From Hydrogenibacillus schlegelii (lineage in GTDB: Bacteria > Bacillota > Bacilli > Thermicanales > DSM-22653), in NCBI RefSeq assembly GCF_001653195.1, contig NZ_JXBB01000034.1:1-64000 (forward strand): a DNA stretch of 64,000 nt. The letters run 5' to 3'. The notes beneath the pieces were generated by a model, which searched no databases, had not been told where the DNA came from, and worked only from the letters and a program-made list of their open reading frames with translations. The number at the start of each line of letters is the position of its first letter. Position 1 is the first letter of the stretch. This document shows positions 33,216 to 42,994 of this stretch, piece by piece. Position numbers and translations under genes: made by a program.

Positions 33216-34739
33216 TTGCACCGCTTATCCGATGCCGAATCCCGTCCCGTTCCGTCCGACGCGGCCGACGAGGCGGTCCGCGTCCGTTTTGCGCCCAGTC
33301 CGACCGGGGGACTGCACATCGGCGGGCTCAGGACGGCGCTTTTTAACTGGCTGTTTGCTCGCCGTCACGGCGGCAAAATCGTCCTCCGGATCGACGATAC
33401 CGACCGGGAGCGCTCCAAAGAAGAACACCTCCGGAGCATCCTCAACGGCTTCCGATGGCTCGGCGTCACGTTTGACGAAGGGGTGGAAGAAGGGGGCCCT
33501 TACGGGCCGTACCGCCAGTCCGAACGCCTCCCCCTCTACCGGGCCGCCCTGGAGCGCCTCGTCGCCGAAGGCAAGGCCTACCCGTGCTACTGCACCGCCG
33601 AGGAGCTGGAAGAAAGCCGGAAACGGCAGCTCGCCGAAGGGAAGACCCCTCGCTATCCCGGCACCTGCCGGAACCTCACCCCGGAAGAGCGGGCCGCCCG
33701 GGAGGCGGAAGGGCGAAAGCCCGTCTTTCGCCTGAAAGTCGATCTCGACCGCCCCGTCGTCGTCCACGACGTCATCCGGGGCGACGTCGTCTTCCCGCCG
33801 GATCAGCTCGACGACTTCGTCATCGTCAAAAGCGACGGCATGCCGACGTATCACTTCGCAAGCTGCGTCGACGACGCCGAGATGCGCATCACCCACATCA
33901 TCCGGGCGGAAGAGCATCTCTCCAACACGCCCCGTCACGTCGTCCTGTTCCGGGCCCTCGGGGCGCCGGTGCCGACGTTTGCCCACGTGCCGATGATCCT
34001 TGCTCCGGATCGGACGAAGCTCTCGAAGCGCCACGGAGCGACGAGCGTCGAAGAATTCCGGGCCCTCGGCTTTTTGCCGGAAGCGATCGTCAACTACAGC
34101 CTGCTCCTCGGCTACACGCCGGAAGACGGGAGCGAACTCTTCCGCCTCGAGGAGCTCGCCCCGACGTTTGATCTCGCCCGCATCGCCAAGCATCCGGCCG
34201 TCTACGACGTCGGCAAGCTCCGCTGGATGAACGCCCACTACCTCCGGACGCTTCCGCTCGAGCGGGTCTACGCGTATGCCGAGCCGTTTTTCAAAGCCGC
34301 CGGGTATTTGCCGGAGGAGCCGGACGAAGCGGCCAAAAAAACGGCCCTCGAGCGGATCGAGGCCGTCCGGGAGCGGGTCGCGACGCTGGTCGAGCTCGTT
34401 GACGCCGTGAGCTACTTCTACCGCCCCGTCGAAGCCTACGACGAAAAAGGCGTCGCCAAGCACTTCAAAAACCCGGCGGAAGTCGCCGAGCGGCTCCGCC
34501 TCGCCGCCGAACGTCTGGCCGCGGTCGAGCCGTGGACCCTTGAGACGACCGAGGCGGCCTACCGGGCCCTCATCGCGGAGCTCGGCATCTCCGGCGGCGC
34601 CCTGATCCATCCGACGCGCCTCGCCCTAAGCGGCCGAACCGTCGGACCGGGGATTTTTCACCTCATGGTGCTCCTCGGCAAAACCGAAACGATCCGACGC
34701 CTGGAAGCGGCGATCGACTGGCTGAAAGCGCGGGCGTAG
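33216..34739 (+). CDS. gltX: Glutamate--tRNA ligase
   Basis: 507 residues. Class I synthetase: HIGH-type motif APSPTGGLHIGGLRTALFNW (about residues 26-45), a zinc-type cluster CYCTAEELEESR, and KMSKS-type KLSKRHGA near residue 268. Bacillus-type GltX is non-discriminating and also charges tRNA-Gln; whether this one does cannot be told. TTG at 33216 follows AAAGGAG 8 bases upstream; the first 20 residues are a non-conserved extension. A TACAAT box at 33150-33155 may be its -10. A terminator overlaps the stop codon. tRNA-Gln and tRNA-Glu genes follow. Confidence 0.94.
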   Translation: MHRLSDAESRPVPSDAADEAVRVRFAPSPTGGLHIGGLRTALFNWLFARRHGGKIVLRIDDTDRERSKEEHLRSILNGFRWLGVTFDEGVEEGGPYGPYRQSERLPLYRAALERLVAEGKAYPCYCTAEELEESRKRQLAEGKTPRYPGTCRNLTPEERAAREAEGRKPVFRLKVDLDRPVVVHDVIRGDVVFPPDQLDDFVIVKSDGMPTYHFASCVDDAEMRITHIIRAEEHLSNTPRHVVLFRALGAPVPTFAHVPMILAPDRTKLSKRHGATSVEEFRALGFLPEAIVNYSLLLGYTPEDGSELFRLEELAPTFDLARIAKHPAVYDVGKLRWMNAHYLRTLPLERVYAYAEPFFKAAGYLPEEPDEAAKKTALERIEAVRERVATLVELVDAVSYFYRPVEAYDEKGVAKHFKNPAEVAERLRLAAERLAAVEPWTLETTEAAYRALIAELGISGGALIHPTRLALSGRTVGPGIFHLMVLLGKTETIRRLEAAIDWLKARA

Positions 34740-34752
34740 GGCCCGCGCTTTT
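34725..34752 (+). terminator. Terminator of gltX
   Basis: AAAGCGCGGGC, GTAG, GGCCCGCGCTTTT; the stop codon is in the loop. Confidence 0.85.
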
Positions 34753-34814
34753 GGCCGCCTTTGGAGCCGTTTCATTTTGGATCGGATATGACATAATTTG
34801 CATCAATAATCCCC

Positions 34815-34844
34815 TTGACGTTGCGCCAGAATACGTGATAAGAT
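34815..34844 (+). promoter_or_regulatory. Promoter of the tRNA-Gln/tRNA-Glu operon
   Basis: TTGACG (34815-34820), 18-base spacer, TAAGAT (34839-34844), about 55 bases upstream of tRNA-Gln. Confidence 0.65.
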
Positions 34845-34898
34845 TGGTTTTGCTTGCGGCACGAGGGAGACGATCCCCAGAGACGCAAGCGAAGGCAT

Positions 34899-34972
34899 TG
34901 CGGGATGGTGCAATGGTAGCACGCCTGACTCTGGATCAGGTAGTCTAGGTTCGAATCCTAGTCCCGCAGCCA
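34899..34972 (+). tRNA. tRNA-Gln (anticodon CTG)
   Basis: Acceptor TGCGGGA pairs with TCCCGCA; anticodon stem CCTGA/TCAGG encloses CTCTGGA with CTG at 34931-34933; T-loop GGTTCGAATCC. The terminal CCA is encoded. Confidence 0.95.
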
Positions 34973-34973
34973 C

Positions 34974-35049
34974 GGCCCCATCGTCTAGCGGCCCAGGACG
35001 CCGCGTTCTCAGCGCGGAAACCGGGGTTCGAGTCCCCGTGGGGTCACCA
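34974..35049 (+). tRNA. tRNA-Glu (anticodon CTC)
   Basis: Acceptor GGCCCCA pairs with TGGGGTC (one G-U); anticodon stem CCGCG/CGCGG encloses TTCTCAG with CTC at 35008-35010; T-loop GGTTCGAGTCC; CCA encoded. One base separates it from tRNA-Gln. Confidence 0.95.
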
Positions 35050-35057
35050 TACATAGC

Positions 35058-35085
35058 AAAAAGGGCGGCGCCTGCCGCCCTTTTT
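35058..35085. terminator. Bidirectional terminator between tRNA-Glu and the Asp23-family gene
   Basis: AAAAAGGGCGGCG, CCTG, CCGCCCTTTTT with A and T tails; serves the tRNA operon on plus and the Asp23 gene on minus. Confidence 0.88.
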
Positions 35086-35106
35086 CGTTTGGGACGGAAG
35101 ATCGCT

Positions 35107-35529
35107 CTACCGCACCCGCGGCGCCTTTTCCGGAACGACTTCGGCCTCCTGGGGCCGCTCTTCTTTCGGGAAGCTGATGTCGACGACGTGGACGTTCACC
35201 TCCACGACGGTGAGCCCGGTCATCATTTCGATCGCCCGCTTGACATTCCGCTGGATGTCCTCGGCGACCTGCCGGATGGCCCGCCCGTATTCGACGACGA
35301 CGGAAACGTCCACCGCCGCCTCCCGCTCTCCCACTTCGACCTGAACGCCGCGGGACGGGTTCCGCTTGCGACCGAAGCGATCGACGAGCTCCTCCACGAA
35401 GCCGCTCGACATCCCGGCGACCCCTTCCACCTCCTGCGCCGCGAGGCCGGCGATGATGCCGACGACTTCCGGAGCGATGCGAATTTTCCCCAGCTCATTC
35501 GTCTCATAAGCCGGAACCTGGTTCTCCAA
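35107..35529 (-). CDS. Asp23/Gls24 family protein (second paralogue)
   Basis: 140 residues from TTG 35529, which has AAAAGGAGGGG 5 bases upstream. Family core: GKIRIAPEVVGIIAGLAAQE, VEGVAGMSSGFVEELVDRFG, VDVSVVVEYGRAIRQVAEDI and VNVHVVDISFP, close to the B. subtilis YqhY group. Ends with a charged tail EERPQEAEVVPEKAPRVR. YqhY usually sits by accBC; here the neighbour is acylphosphatase, 158 bp upstream. Envelope homeostasis role is inferred only from the family. Confidence 0.88.
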   Translation of the reverse strand: MENQVPAYETNELGKIRIAPEVVGIIAGLAAQEVEGVAGMSSGFVEELVDRFGRKRNPSRGVQVEVGEREAAVDVSVVVEYGRAIRQVAEDIQRNVKRAIEMMTGLTVVEVNVHVVDISFPKEERPQEAEVVPEKAPRVR

Positions 35530-35687
35530 GCGGACCCCTCCTTTTCCCCGGTTGACTCTAGCGTACCGAAGCCGCTTTCGCCTGTCAAATGGGCAGCGAC
35601 ATCCCGGCCGGCCTTCACCCGACCGGTCGGCCGGCGACCCAAACAGCCGGGCCCGGAGGCAGTTCGCCGTCGGCGTCTTTGCACCTC

Positions 35688-35969
35688 CTAGCCGATGATG
35701 CGAAAGCCGGGCTTTTCCCCTTCCGGCGCGCCGAAGGTGACGTCGACCGCCTCGACGCGGGCGGCCGGCGGCCCCGAACGCCCCCAGGCGACGAGCGCCT
35801 CGACGGCATCCCGCGGGCCTTCGGCGACCGCTTCGACACGGCCGTCGGGAAGGTTCCGCACCCAACCGTTTACGCCGAGGCGCTCCGCTTCCCGCCGCAT
35901 CGAAAAGCGAAAGCCCACGCCCTGAACGTGCCCGCGGATCCGGATGTGGGCCCGCACCCGATCCGACAT
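35688..35969 (-). CDS. acyP: Acylphosphatase
   Basis: 93 residues, standard length. Conserved [20 protein letters not shown] with the phosphate-binding loop and catalytic Arg (about residue 21), [17 protein letters not shown] including the catalytic Asn, and a C-terminal GFRIIG. Hydrolyses acyl phosphates in the cytoplasm. ATG 35969 follows GGAGGAGGGAGACG. Confidence 0.95.
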   Translation of the reverse strand: MSDRVRAHIRIRGHVQGVGFRFSMRREAERLGVNGWVRNLPDGRVEAVAEGPRDAVEALVAWGRSGPPAARVEAVDVTFGAPEGEKPGFRIIG

Positions 35970-36119
35970 CGTCTCCCTCCTCCGAGAACGCCGGTGCTGT
36001 CATTCATTATAGTACGCCGCGGGAAGGCTTGCCTCCTTCAGGGGGCGGGACGAAAGCGGCGCTCGAACATTTGTTTGAATTTCGGTATCCTCGCCTTGGA
36101 CTCAAAAAGGAATAGAAGA

Positions 36120-36495
36120 CCCGGGAGACTTATTTTTGGGATGCCGTCGTCCGGAAGCGAACGCCCCTCGTCCGGTACCTCGAGGCGAAGGCAAAGCGGC
36201 TCGGGCTTTCGCGCCTCGCCTGGTTCGACGTCGAGGCGCCGCTTCCGGCCCGGAAGGCGACGATCCCCTTTACGAAGGGGCGGCCATCATCGCGGAAGGG
36301 CCGTCGTTTCACCGCCGCTACCGGGCGTTGCTCCGGGACACCGGCCGCCTTCCGGTCGAGCGGCTGGCCCGGGCGCACCTCGGCGCCGATCTGACGCGGC
36401 CGAAGTTCTGGGAGCGGGCGGTGGAGGCGGCGGTCGCCGACGTCGATGCGTTTGTGCGAGAGGCCGACGTCCTCCCGGCGGATGGGGAACGATGA
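36120..36495 (+). pseudogene. Oligoendopeptidase F (M3B peptidase) remnant
   Basis: One frame from about 36126 reads YFWDAVVRKRTPLVRYLEAK then LGLSRLAWFDVEAPLP, an internal segment like the PepF region before the HExxH motif. It breaks near KATIP (about 36261), after which a different frame carries the PepF-like C-terminus DPLYEGAAIIAEGPSFHRRY, RLPVERLARAHLGADLTRPK and FWERAVEAAVADVDAFV, ending at 36495. The zinc-binding HExxH core and the whole N-terminus are missing, so this is a decayed, internally deleted copy. Identification rests on remembered family pattern. Confidence 0.6.
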
Positions 36496-36717
36496 TCCGG
36501 ACATTCGTCGCGCTTCCCGCCGGCGTCCGGCGGTTCGTCCGGTGCGAAGCGTTGCTCGGGCTCGATCCGGGGATCATTGGGCACCGAGCGGCCTCTTTAC
36601 GCTCGTGATCGGGGGAAGCGCCATCCCGAATCGCTCTGGCCGTCGAACGATTCGGGCGCAAGCGGCGCTTCGTCACCGGCATCCTGAAGAAGGAAACGCC
36701 AAGCGGGAGCAAAAACA
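36496..36717 (+). other. Degenerate coding-like sequence
   Basis: Short frames with coding-like character in several registers (MIRTFVALPAGVRRFVRCEA at 36492; FTLVIGGSAIPN near 36595; RKRRFVTGILKKE near 36660) but none long or with a consistent frame. Probably further debris of the decayed locus. No gene called. Confidence 0.35.
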
Positions 36718-36757
36718 AATCCCCTAAAGCCTCGTCCGGCTCGGCTTTAGGGGATTT
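36718..36757. terminator. Terminator of tRNA-Leu
   Basis: CCCCTAAAGCC, loop, GGCTTTAGGGG; minus-strand tail ATTTGTTTTTG terminates tRNA-Leu, and the plus strand has GATTTTAT. Confidence 0.85.
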
Positions 36758-36768
36758 TATGTCCGTGG

Positions 36769-36854
36769 TGGTGCGGGTGAGAGGAGTCGAACCTCCACGG
36801 GGGTTGCCCACTAGATCCTGAATCTAGCGCGTCTGCCAATTCCGCCACACCCGC
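36769..36854 (-). tRNA. tRNA-Leu (anticodon CAG)
   Basis: Minus strand begins GCGGGTGTGGCGGAATTGGC; anticodon stem CTAGA/TCTAG encloses TTCAGGA with CAG (36818-36820); a long variable arm (TGGGCAACCCCCGT) as in class II tRNAs; T-loop GGTTCGACTCC; CCA encoded. Confidence 0.95.
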
Positions 36855-36971
36855 AGAACAGCTGTCAGACGATATACATCGTAACACCGCTCGCCCAAGT
36901 TGTCAACGGAAAAATTTGCGCTCATGCGATCGGAAATGGACGAAGATCGCCCCATCCGCCGGCGGCCGCCG

Positions 36972-37415
36972 TCAACCGGCGACCGGCGCTCCGGCGAGGG
37001 CCTCCCGGACCTTTTGCACGACCGCCTCCGACGCCTCTCGCCACCGATCCTCGTCGATCGGAGCGTCGGGGTCTTTCGGCGGCTGGAACTGGTTCCACAT
37101 CGCGCTTAAGCCCTGGGCGTCGAAAAACGGGTGGGCCGGCATCGGCCCGACGCCGTGTTGGAGCACATGCCGGAGCAAAAACGGCGTCCCGAAACGGACC
37201 CGGGCCGCCGGGGCGTCGAGCGCTCCGGCGACGACCGCGATCGGCAGGCGGATGTAATAGTCCGATTCTCCCACCCGGGCGAGCAGCCGATCGAGGTACC
37301 CGCCGTCGTACTCCCAACCGCCGCCGAGCTCGAATCTGAGCGGTCGGAGGCGCATAAGCGCCTCGCCGAAGGTCATCTCCTTTCCCTCGATCCCTTCCCC
37401 GGAAAGGCGAAGCAC
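36972..37415 (-). CDS. YugN-like family protein
   Basis: 147 residues. Pattern LRPLRFELGGGWEYDGGYLDRLL, YYIRLPIAVVAGALDAP, ARVRFGTPFLLRHVLQHG and MWNQFQPPKDPDAPIDEDRW matches my memory of B. subtilis YugN-like proteins, function unknown. GTG 37415 follows GAGGGACGG. Upstream of tRNA-Leu on the same strand and 89 bp downstream of the EamA gene; could be the tail of that operon. Confidence 0.8.
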   Translation of the reverse strand: MLRLSGEGIEGKEMTFGEALMRLRPLRFELGGGWEYDGGYLDRLLARVGESDYYIRLPIAVVAGALDAPAARVRFGTPFLLRHVLQHGVGPMPAHPFFDAQGLSAMWNQFQPPKDPDAPIDEDRWREASEAVVQKVREALAGAPVAG

Positions 37416-37504
37416 GGCCGTCCCTCGCTTTCGTCAGACCGCGTTTTTGAGGCAACGCCATGATTAGCCTTCCCGAAGTCGGCGGCGCCCATCCATGCCG
37501 GGCC

Positions 37505-38518
37505 CTACCCAAGGGCCCTCTCTGCCGGCTTCCCCCCGCCGGCCGTGCCTCCGTATGCGACGAGGGCCACGCCGGCGACGATCAGCGCCACCCCGGCGAG
37601 CTCCACCCCTCCGAGCGGCTCGCCGAGAACGACGGCCGCGGTGATCATCCCGACCGGAAGCTCCGCCGAGGAAAGGAGCGTCGTCGCCGCCCCGCCGATC
37701 CGAGGTGCCCCCCAGTTGAACAGAAGCGGCGGCAGGACCTGGCCGAAGAGGGCGAGCCAGAGGACGAGCCCGAACGCCGACGGTGGAGCCAGAAGCGACG
37801 CCGACGGCTCCGTGAGACGGAAAAAGGCGCTGACAACCAGCGCGCCGGTGACGACCATCACCAGCGAGCGGTCGACGACGTCATACGGCGCCCGGATGCG
37901 GGCGGTACCGAGGAGAAACGTCGTGTAGCTCCCGGCGGCCAAAAGGCCGAGCGCCATCCCCCGAAGATCGATCGCCGACCAGTCGATCGCCCACACCCGG
38001 AGGGCGAGCGCATCGCCGACGAAGATGAGGACGACGGCGAGCGCCCGCCCTGCCGTGATGCGAACGCCGAAGAGGAGGCGTTCCAGGACGATCCCCATCC
38101 AGACGAACTGAAACAAAAGCACGAGCGCCACCTGCGCCGGAAGCGTCCGGAGGGCGCCGTAGTAGGCGAGGCTCACGCCGGCGAGGCCGGCGACGCCAAG
38201 GGCGGCGAGGCCGGCGATCGCCCGGCCCCTCCCCCCTTCGTCCGCCGGCTCCTCCGCCGGCCTAAAAGGCGTCGCCTTCTTCCCCTCTTCCCGAACGCCC
38301 CGGCGAGCGACGAAGGGCCGGCGGCTGAACGAGGGGCGACGGTCGAACAAAAGCCGTCGGCCGACGCGAACGACCGTAAGCAGCACCGCCGCCCAGAACA
38401 ACTGACCGAATGTCACTTCGGCAAACGAAAGCCCCGCCTCATACGCCCGCTTGACCGCCGGCGCCAGCGTCCCGTACATGGACGCCGCCAGCAAGACGGC
38501 CAAGGCCCCCATGCGCAT
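37505..38518 (-). CDS. EamA-family (DMT superfamily) transporter
   Basis: 337 residues with about ten membrane helices in two EamA repeats: LAVLLAASMYGTLAPAVKRA and FAEVTFGQLFWAAVL in the first; ALGLLAAGSYTTFLLG, LPPLLFNWGAPRIGG, SSAELPVGMITAAVVLGEPL in the second. A hydrophilic Arg/Lys/Glu-rich insertion (residues ~60-95) follows helix 2. Likely a metabolite exporter; substrate not readable. ATG 38518 chosen; a GTG at 38524 overlaps the upstream stop (GTGA) and is an equally good start. Third gene of a three-gene operon behind the LTA-synthase-like gene. Confidence 0.87.
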   Translation of the reverse strand: MRMGALAVLLAASMYGTLAPAVKRAYEAGLSFAEVTFGQLFWAAVLLTVVRVGRRLLFDRRPSFSRRPFVARRGVREEGKKATPFRPAEEPADEGGRGRAIAGLAALGVAGLAGVSLAYYGALRTLPAQVALVLLFQFVWMGIVLERLLFGVRITAGRALAVVLIFVGDALALRVWAIDWSAIDLRGMALGLLAAGSYTTFLLGTARIRAPYDVVDRSLVMVVTGALVVSAFFRLTEPSASLLAPPSAFGLVLWLALFGQVLPPLLFNWGAPRIGGAATTLLSSAELPVGMITAAVVLGEPLGGVELAGVALIVAGVALVAYGGTAGGGKPAERALG

Positions 38519-38520
38519 CC

Positions 38521-40365
38521 TCACGGCTCCCTCCCTTCGCTCCGATCGTCGCCGGCTCCGGCCCCTTCCTCGATCGTCCGCTCGACGTACCGGGTCAGAT
38601 GGATGAGATCCGCCACCCGAAGCGCCTCTTCGGCCCAGGCCGGAAGCGCCGGCCGAATTCCGTCGGGATCGATGAACGCCGGCTCGGCGTAGTCGCCGCC
38701 GGGAAGGACGGCATAAGACGGCGTCGGAGCAAGCAGGCTCCGGCCCATCGCCTGACCGGCCCACGCCGAGGCGGGAAGGCCGAGCAGGTTCGAGAGCGTC
38801 GGCGCGATGTCCACCTCTCCGCCGATCGTCGCCACCGTCTCCCCGGCAAGCCGCGGATGATAAATCAGAAAAGGCACCGGCTGATACGTCCGCACCCACG
38901 CCTCAAAGTCGATCGGCCCGCCGAACGCCGCTTCGATCGCGTCCCGATCTTTGTGCCAGAGCAGTCCGTCGTGGTCGCCGTAGAGGGCGATCAGCGTTCG
39001 CTCGGCGAGACCCGCCTGATTGAGCGCCGCGATGAACTCCCCGAGCGCCCGGTCGACGTAGTGGATGCTTTCGAGGTAGCGACCGACGATCGTCCCGTCG
39101 AGCTCCGGCGGAAGCGGAAGCGTCCGCTCTTCTTCTGGAAGCTCAAAGGGCAGGTGGCTCGAGAGGGTGATCACAAACGCATAAAACGGCTCCGGCGTCC
39201 GGGTGAGCCGCTCTGCCGTCTGGCAAAAGAGCGACCGGTCCGAAAGCCCCATGCCGATGATCTCGTCCGCTTCCAGATGCTCCAGCGACACAAACGGCTC
39301 AAGCCCGAGCCCCGGATACATCTTCGCCCGGTTCCAGTAGGACGCCCGGTCCCCGTGGACCGCCAGCACCGCGTACCCCTGCGCTCGAAGCTTCTTCGCC
39401 AGCGACGGGTAAGCCGCACCGGCAAACCGGTAAAAGGCCGCTCCCCGGGCCGCCGGATAGAGAGACGTCTGCGACAGAAGTTCCGCATCGGAGCTGTTCC
39501 CTTCGATCGTCTGCGGATAAAAATGCGGAAAATAAAGCGCGTGTTCCCGCAGGCGCCGCAGGTTCGGCGTCACCGGAATCCCTTCGATGTCAAGGTCAAG
39601 CACAAAGTTGTGCAGCGACTCTACCTGAATGAGGACGAGGTTCATCCCCTGCGCCCAGCCGCGCCAGGGGTTATCAAACGAATCCCGGAGCTCCGGATCG
39701 TGCCTCCGGAACCAGGCCGCAATCTCCTCGAGCGCTTGCGGATTCGCCGCCGCTTCGCCCTCCCGGAGGATCGCCAGCGCGTCGACGACGTGGTGGCCGA
39801 GGGGTCCGTACCGCTGAACGGCTCCCCGGCCGACCGCCGGCCGGGACTCCCCGCCGGAGAAAGCCGCCGGCGCTTCGGCAGGCGCCGTGCGGACGGCCAT
39901 CAGGGCCCAGATCCCCCCCACCGCCGCCGCCGCGACGAGACCGAAGAAAACGGCTTGCAAGGCCGGAATCGACGGCTTCGGCCGGCGACACGACCGCCGG
40001 GCGAAGACGTACGCCGCCGGGACGTCGGCCCAGACGACCCACTCCCGCCACGACCAGAGGGACTCGAGGCTCCCCCCGAGGCCGCCCAAATTGTTCACCT
40101 GAAGCAGGGCGTAGATCGACATCGGACGGCCGAAATAGCGAAAGTACAGAAGGTCGGCGAACAGAAGCGCCGAGACGGCGACGTTCATGCCGAAGCGGAC
40201 CCACGGCTGCCGTTCCGGGCGGAAAACACCCGGCAACAGACCGAGCGCCAACGCGGCCACCAGAGACCAGAATGCGCCGGAGGCGGTCACGCCGCCGCCC
40301 ATGATCGCCCCGGCGTAGACGAGTTTGATCCCGAGGGCGACCGGCCAGAGGATCTCCCCTGCCAT
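38521..40365 (-). CDS. LTA synthase family protein (polyglycerol-phosphate synthase/primase type)
   Basis: 614 residues. Five N-terminal membrane helices, then an extracellular sulfatase-like domain: LVLIQVESLHNFV (metal-binding Glu), TPNLRRLREHALYFPHFYPQ, EGNSSDAELLSQ (position of the catalytic nucleophile), HGDRASYWNRAKMYPGLG, ITLSSHLPFELP and IALYGDHDGLLW (metal Asp/His). Transfers glycerol-phosphate from phosphatidylglycerol to a lipoteichoic-acid chain on the outer membrane face. In LtaS of S. aureus the nucleophile is Thr in GKTSDSEF; here the aligned residue is Ser. ATG follows GGGAGAGGAG. Shares an operon with the EamA gene downstream. Confidence 0.9.
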   Translation of the reverse strand: MAGEILWPVALGIKLVYAGAIMGGGVTASGAFWSLVAALALGLLPGVFRPERQPWVRFGMNVAVSALLFADLLYFRYFGRPMSIYALLQVNNLGGLGGSLESLWSWREWVVWADVPAAYVFARRSCRRPKPSIPALQAVFFGLVAAAAVGGIWALMAVRTAPAEAPAAFSGGESRPAVGRGAVQRYGPLGHHVVDALAILREGEAAANPQALEEIAAWFRRHDPELRDSFDNPWRGWAQGMNLVLIQVESLHNFVLDLDIEGIPVTPNLRRLREHALYFPHFYPQTIEGNSSDAELLSQTSLYPAARGAAFYRFAGAAYPSLAKKLRAQGYAVLAVHGDRASYWNRAKMYPGLGLEPFVSLEHLEADEIIGMGLSDRSLFCQTAERLTRTPEPFYAFVITLSSHLPFELPEEERTLPLPPELDGTIVGRYLESIHYVDRALGEFIAALNQAGLAERTLIALYGDHDGLLWHKDRDAIEAAFGGPIDFEAWVRTYQPVPFLIYHPRLAGETVATIGGEVDIAPTLSNLLGLPASAWAGQAMGRSLLAPTPSYAVLPGGDYAEPAFIDPDGIRPALPAWAEEALRVADLIHLTRYVERTIEEGAGAGDDRSEGREP

Positions 40366-40393
40366 CGGCTCTCCTCTCCCTTCCCCCTCCCGT

Positions 40394-40876
40394 TTATATC
40401 ACAAAATGAATTTTTTCCCAAGCCCGATAGGCGGCGCTCAGCGCCCACGCCGCGCCTCCGACCGGCGCCGCCCGGAGCGTCACCCCGGGGAGCACCACCG
40501 CCCGGGGCCGATCCGGTCGGGGATAGCCGAGCGCCCGAAGGAGGGCCGGGACGGCCGGATGGGACGCCCGGGGCGCCAGCGCCCGAAGGAAAGCCGCCGC
40601 CGCGACGACGGCTTCGAGCCCGTTCGGCTCCGGCCAGACGAGGACGGCCGCCCAGAGCCCGCCGTCGAACCGCTCCGGTCCCCCCAGGCGCCCCCACAAC
40701 AAAGTCCCCGGCGGCGCTTCATCCGGGAACAGAAGGACGTCTCCTTCCGGCGTCCCGAGCCCTTCCCAGCGGCGGATGCGGTAAGCCGGCCGGAGTCCGC
40801 CGACGGCGGCGTTCCAGCCGACGATGAGCTCCCGAAGGCTCGGCCTGAGCCACCCTTCCGCCCTTTTCCCCAGCAC
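40394..40876 (-). CDS. Protein of unknown function
   Basis: 160 residues from GTG 40876 (weak purine site). No membrane segment stands out. Seen: LRELIVGWNAAVGGLRPAYRI, GDVLLFPDEAPPGTLLWGRL and AAWALSAAYRAWEKIHFVI. I do not recognise the family. It precedes the LTA-synthase-like gene by 28 bases on the same strand, suggesting the first gene of that operon, and codon use is like its neighbours. Could still be a chance frame in GC-rich DNA. Confidence 0.5.
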   Translation of the reverse strand: MLGKRAEGWLRPSLRELIVGWNAAVGGLRPAYRIRRWEGLGTPEGDVLLFPDEAPPGTLLWGRLGGPERFDGGLWAAVLVWPEPNGLEAVVAAAAFLRALAPRASHPAVPALLRALGYPRPDRPRAVVLPGVTLRAAPVGGAAWALSAAYRAWEKIHFVI

Positions 40877-41013
40877 CGTTTCGCCCCCCGATCGCCGGAT
40901 TTTCCGGTTTCATCCAGTATCGACCGGCGGGGAACCGTCCAAACGTCCCCTCCGAACCGCCGTCGGCAAAGCGGCGGAGGAAGACGAAGCGACCGTCAAC
41001 CGAGCGGCGGCCG

Positions 41014-41041
41014 CAAAACAAAACGGCCGCCTCGCGGCCGT
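41014..41041 (-). terminator. Intrinsic terminator downstream of the 41112 gene
   Basis: Minus-strand ACGGCCGCGAGGCGGCCG followed by TTTTGTTTTGC. It supports a transcription unit at 41112-41369. Confidence 0.75.
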
Positions 41042-41111
41042 CGGATGTCGGATGAAAAGGTCCTTTTGAATTGGGAGCGGGCGAACGGCACGCCGCTTCC
41101 GCCCCTCCGGG

Positions 41112-41369
41112 TCACGGGGCCTCCCAGCCCTCTTTTTTCCAGTACGCCTGCATCGCCGAAAGATCAAATTCCGCCTCGGCGGTGCGGATCTTCTCCGGCT
41201 TAAACCGCTTGTAGAGCCAGTCGAGATAAGCCTTCCGCATCGCGAGCTTGATCGTCGTAAACCGCTGCTCGAACGCTTCGCCCAGTCCGGGGCGATCCCC
41301 GAAACCGCGGAAGCGGTAGACGACATGGCTCACGACCGTCATCATCTCCACCTTGAGGATTGGCGCCAT
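41112..41369 (-). CDS. Small protein of unknown function
   Basis: 85 residues from ATG 41369 (MAPILKVEMMTVVSHVVYRF); ATGs at 41345 and 41342 sit right after AAGGTGGAG and are attractive alternatives giving about 76 residues. Charged and aromatic-rich: FTTIKLAMRKAYLDWLYKRF and AYWKKEGW. Its own terminator follows. I do not recognise the family. Divergent from isocitrate lyase. Confidence 0.55.
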   Translation of the reverse strand: MAPILKVEMMTVVSHVVYRFRGFGDRPGLGEAFEQRFTTIKLAMRKAYLDWLYKRFKPEKIRTAEAEFDLSAMQAYWKKEGWEAP

Positions 41370-41444
41370 TTTAGCACAAACGCCCGGCCAGGGCAATTCT
41401 AATTTTTGCGCTGCCATTTTTATAAAACGCCGTTTCAAATTGGA

Positions 41445-41472
41445 TTGACATCGGCGGCGACTGTCGTATAAT
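41445..41472 (+). promoter_or_regulatory. Promoter of aceA
   Basis: TTGACA (41445-41450), 16-base spacer, TATAAT (41467-41472): both boxes are perfect consensus. The ATG is 55 bases downstream. Confidence 0.85.
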
Positions 41473-41527
41473 AGTGGTGTAGCGTTTGGTTTATTGTATA
41501 ACAGAATCCGCGGAAAGGGAGAGGACC

Positions 41528-42808
<1,281 letters not shown>

Positions 42809-42860
42809 GAGCGCTCCGGATCTTGGCGCTCCCCGAGTTCGGTCTCCCCGAGATCGAAAA

Positions 42861-42899
42861 CCGGCCGCCCCGATGATCGGGGCGGCCGGTCGGCGTTTT
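42861..42899 (+). terminator. Terminator of aceA
   Basis: CCGGCCGCCCCGAT with ATCGGGGCGGCCGG, then TCGGCGTTTTC. Confidence 0.75.
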
Positions 42900-42994
42900 C
42901 GGCGCGCTTTCGTTTCCACGGCCTGCCGCTTCCACGCCCTTACGCCCTCCTCCCCGGCGTCGGTCCCCTCTTTCGGCGCATCCCGCCGGTCCCA

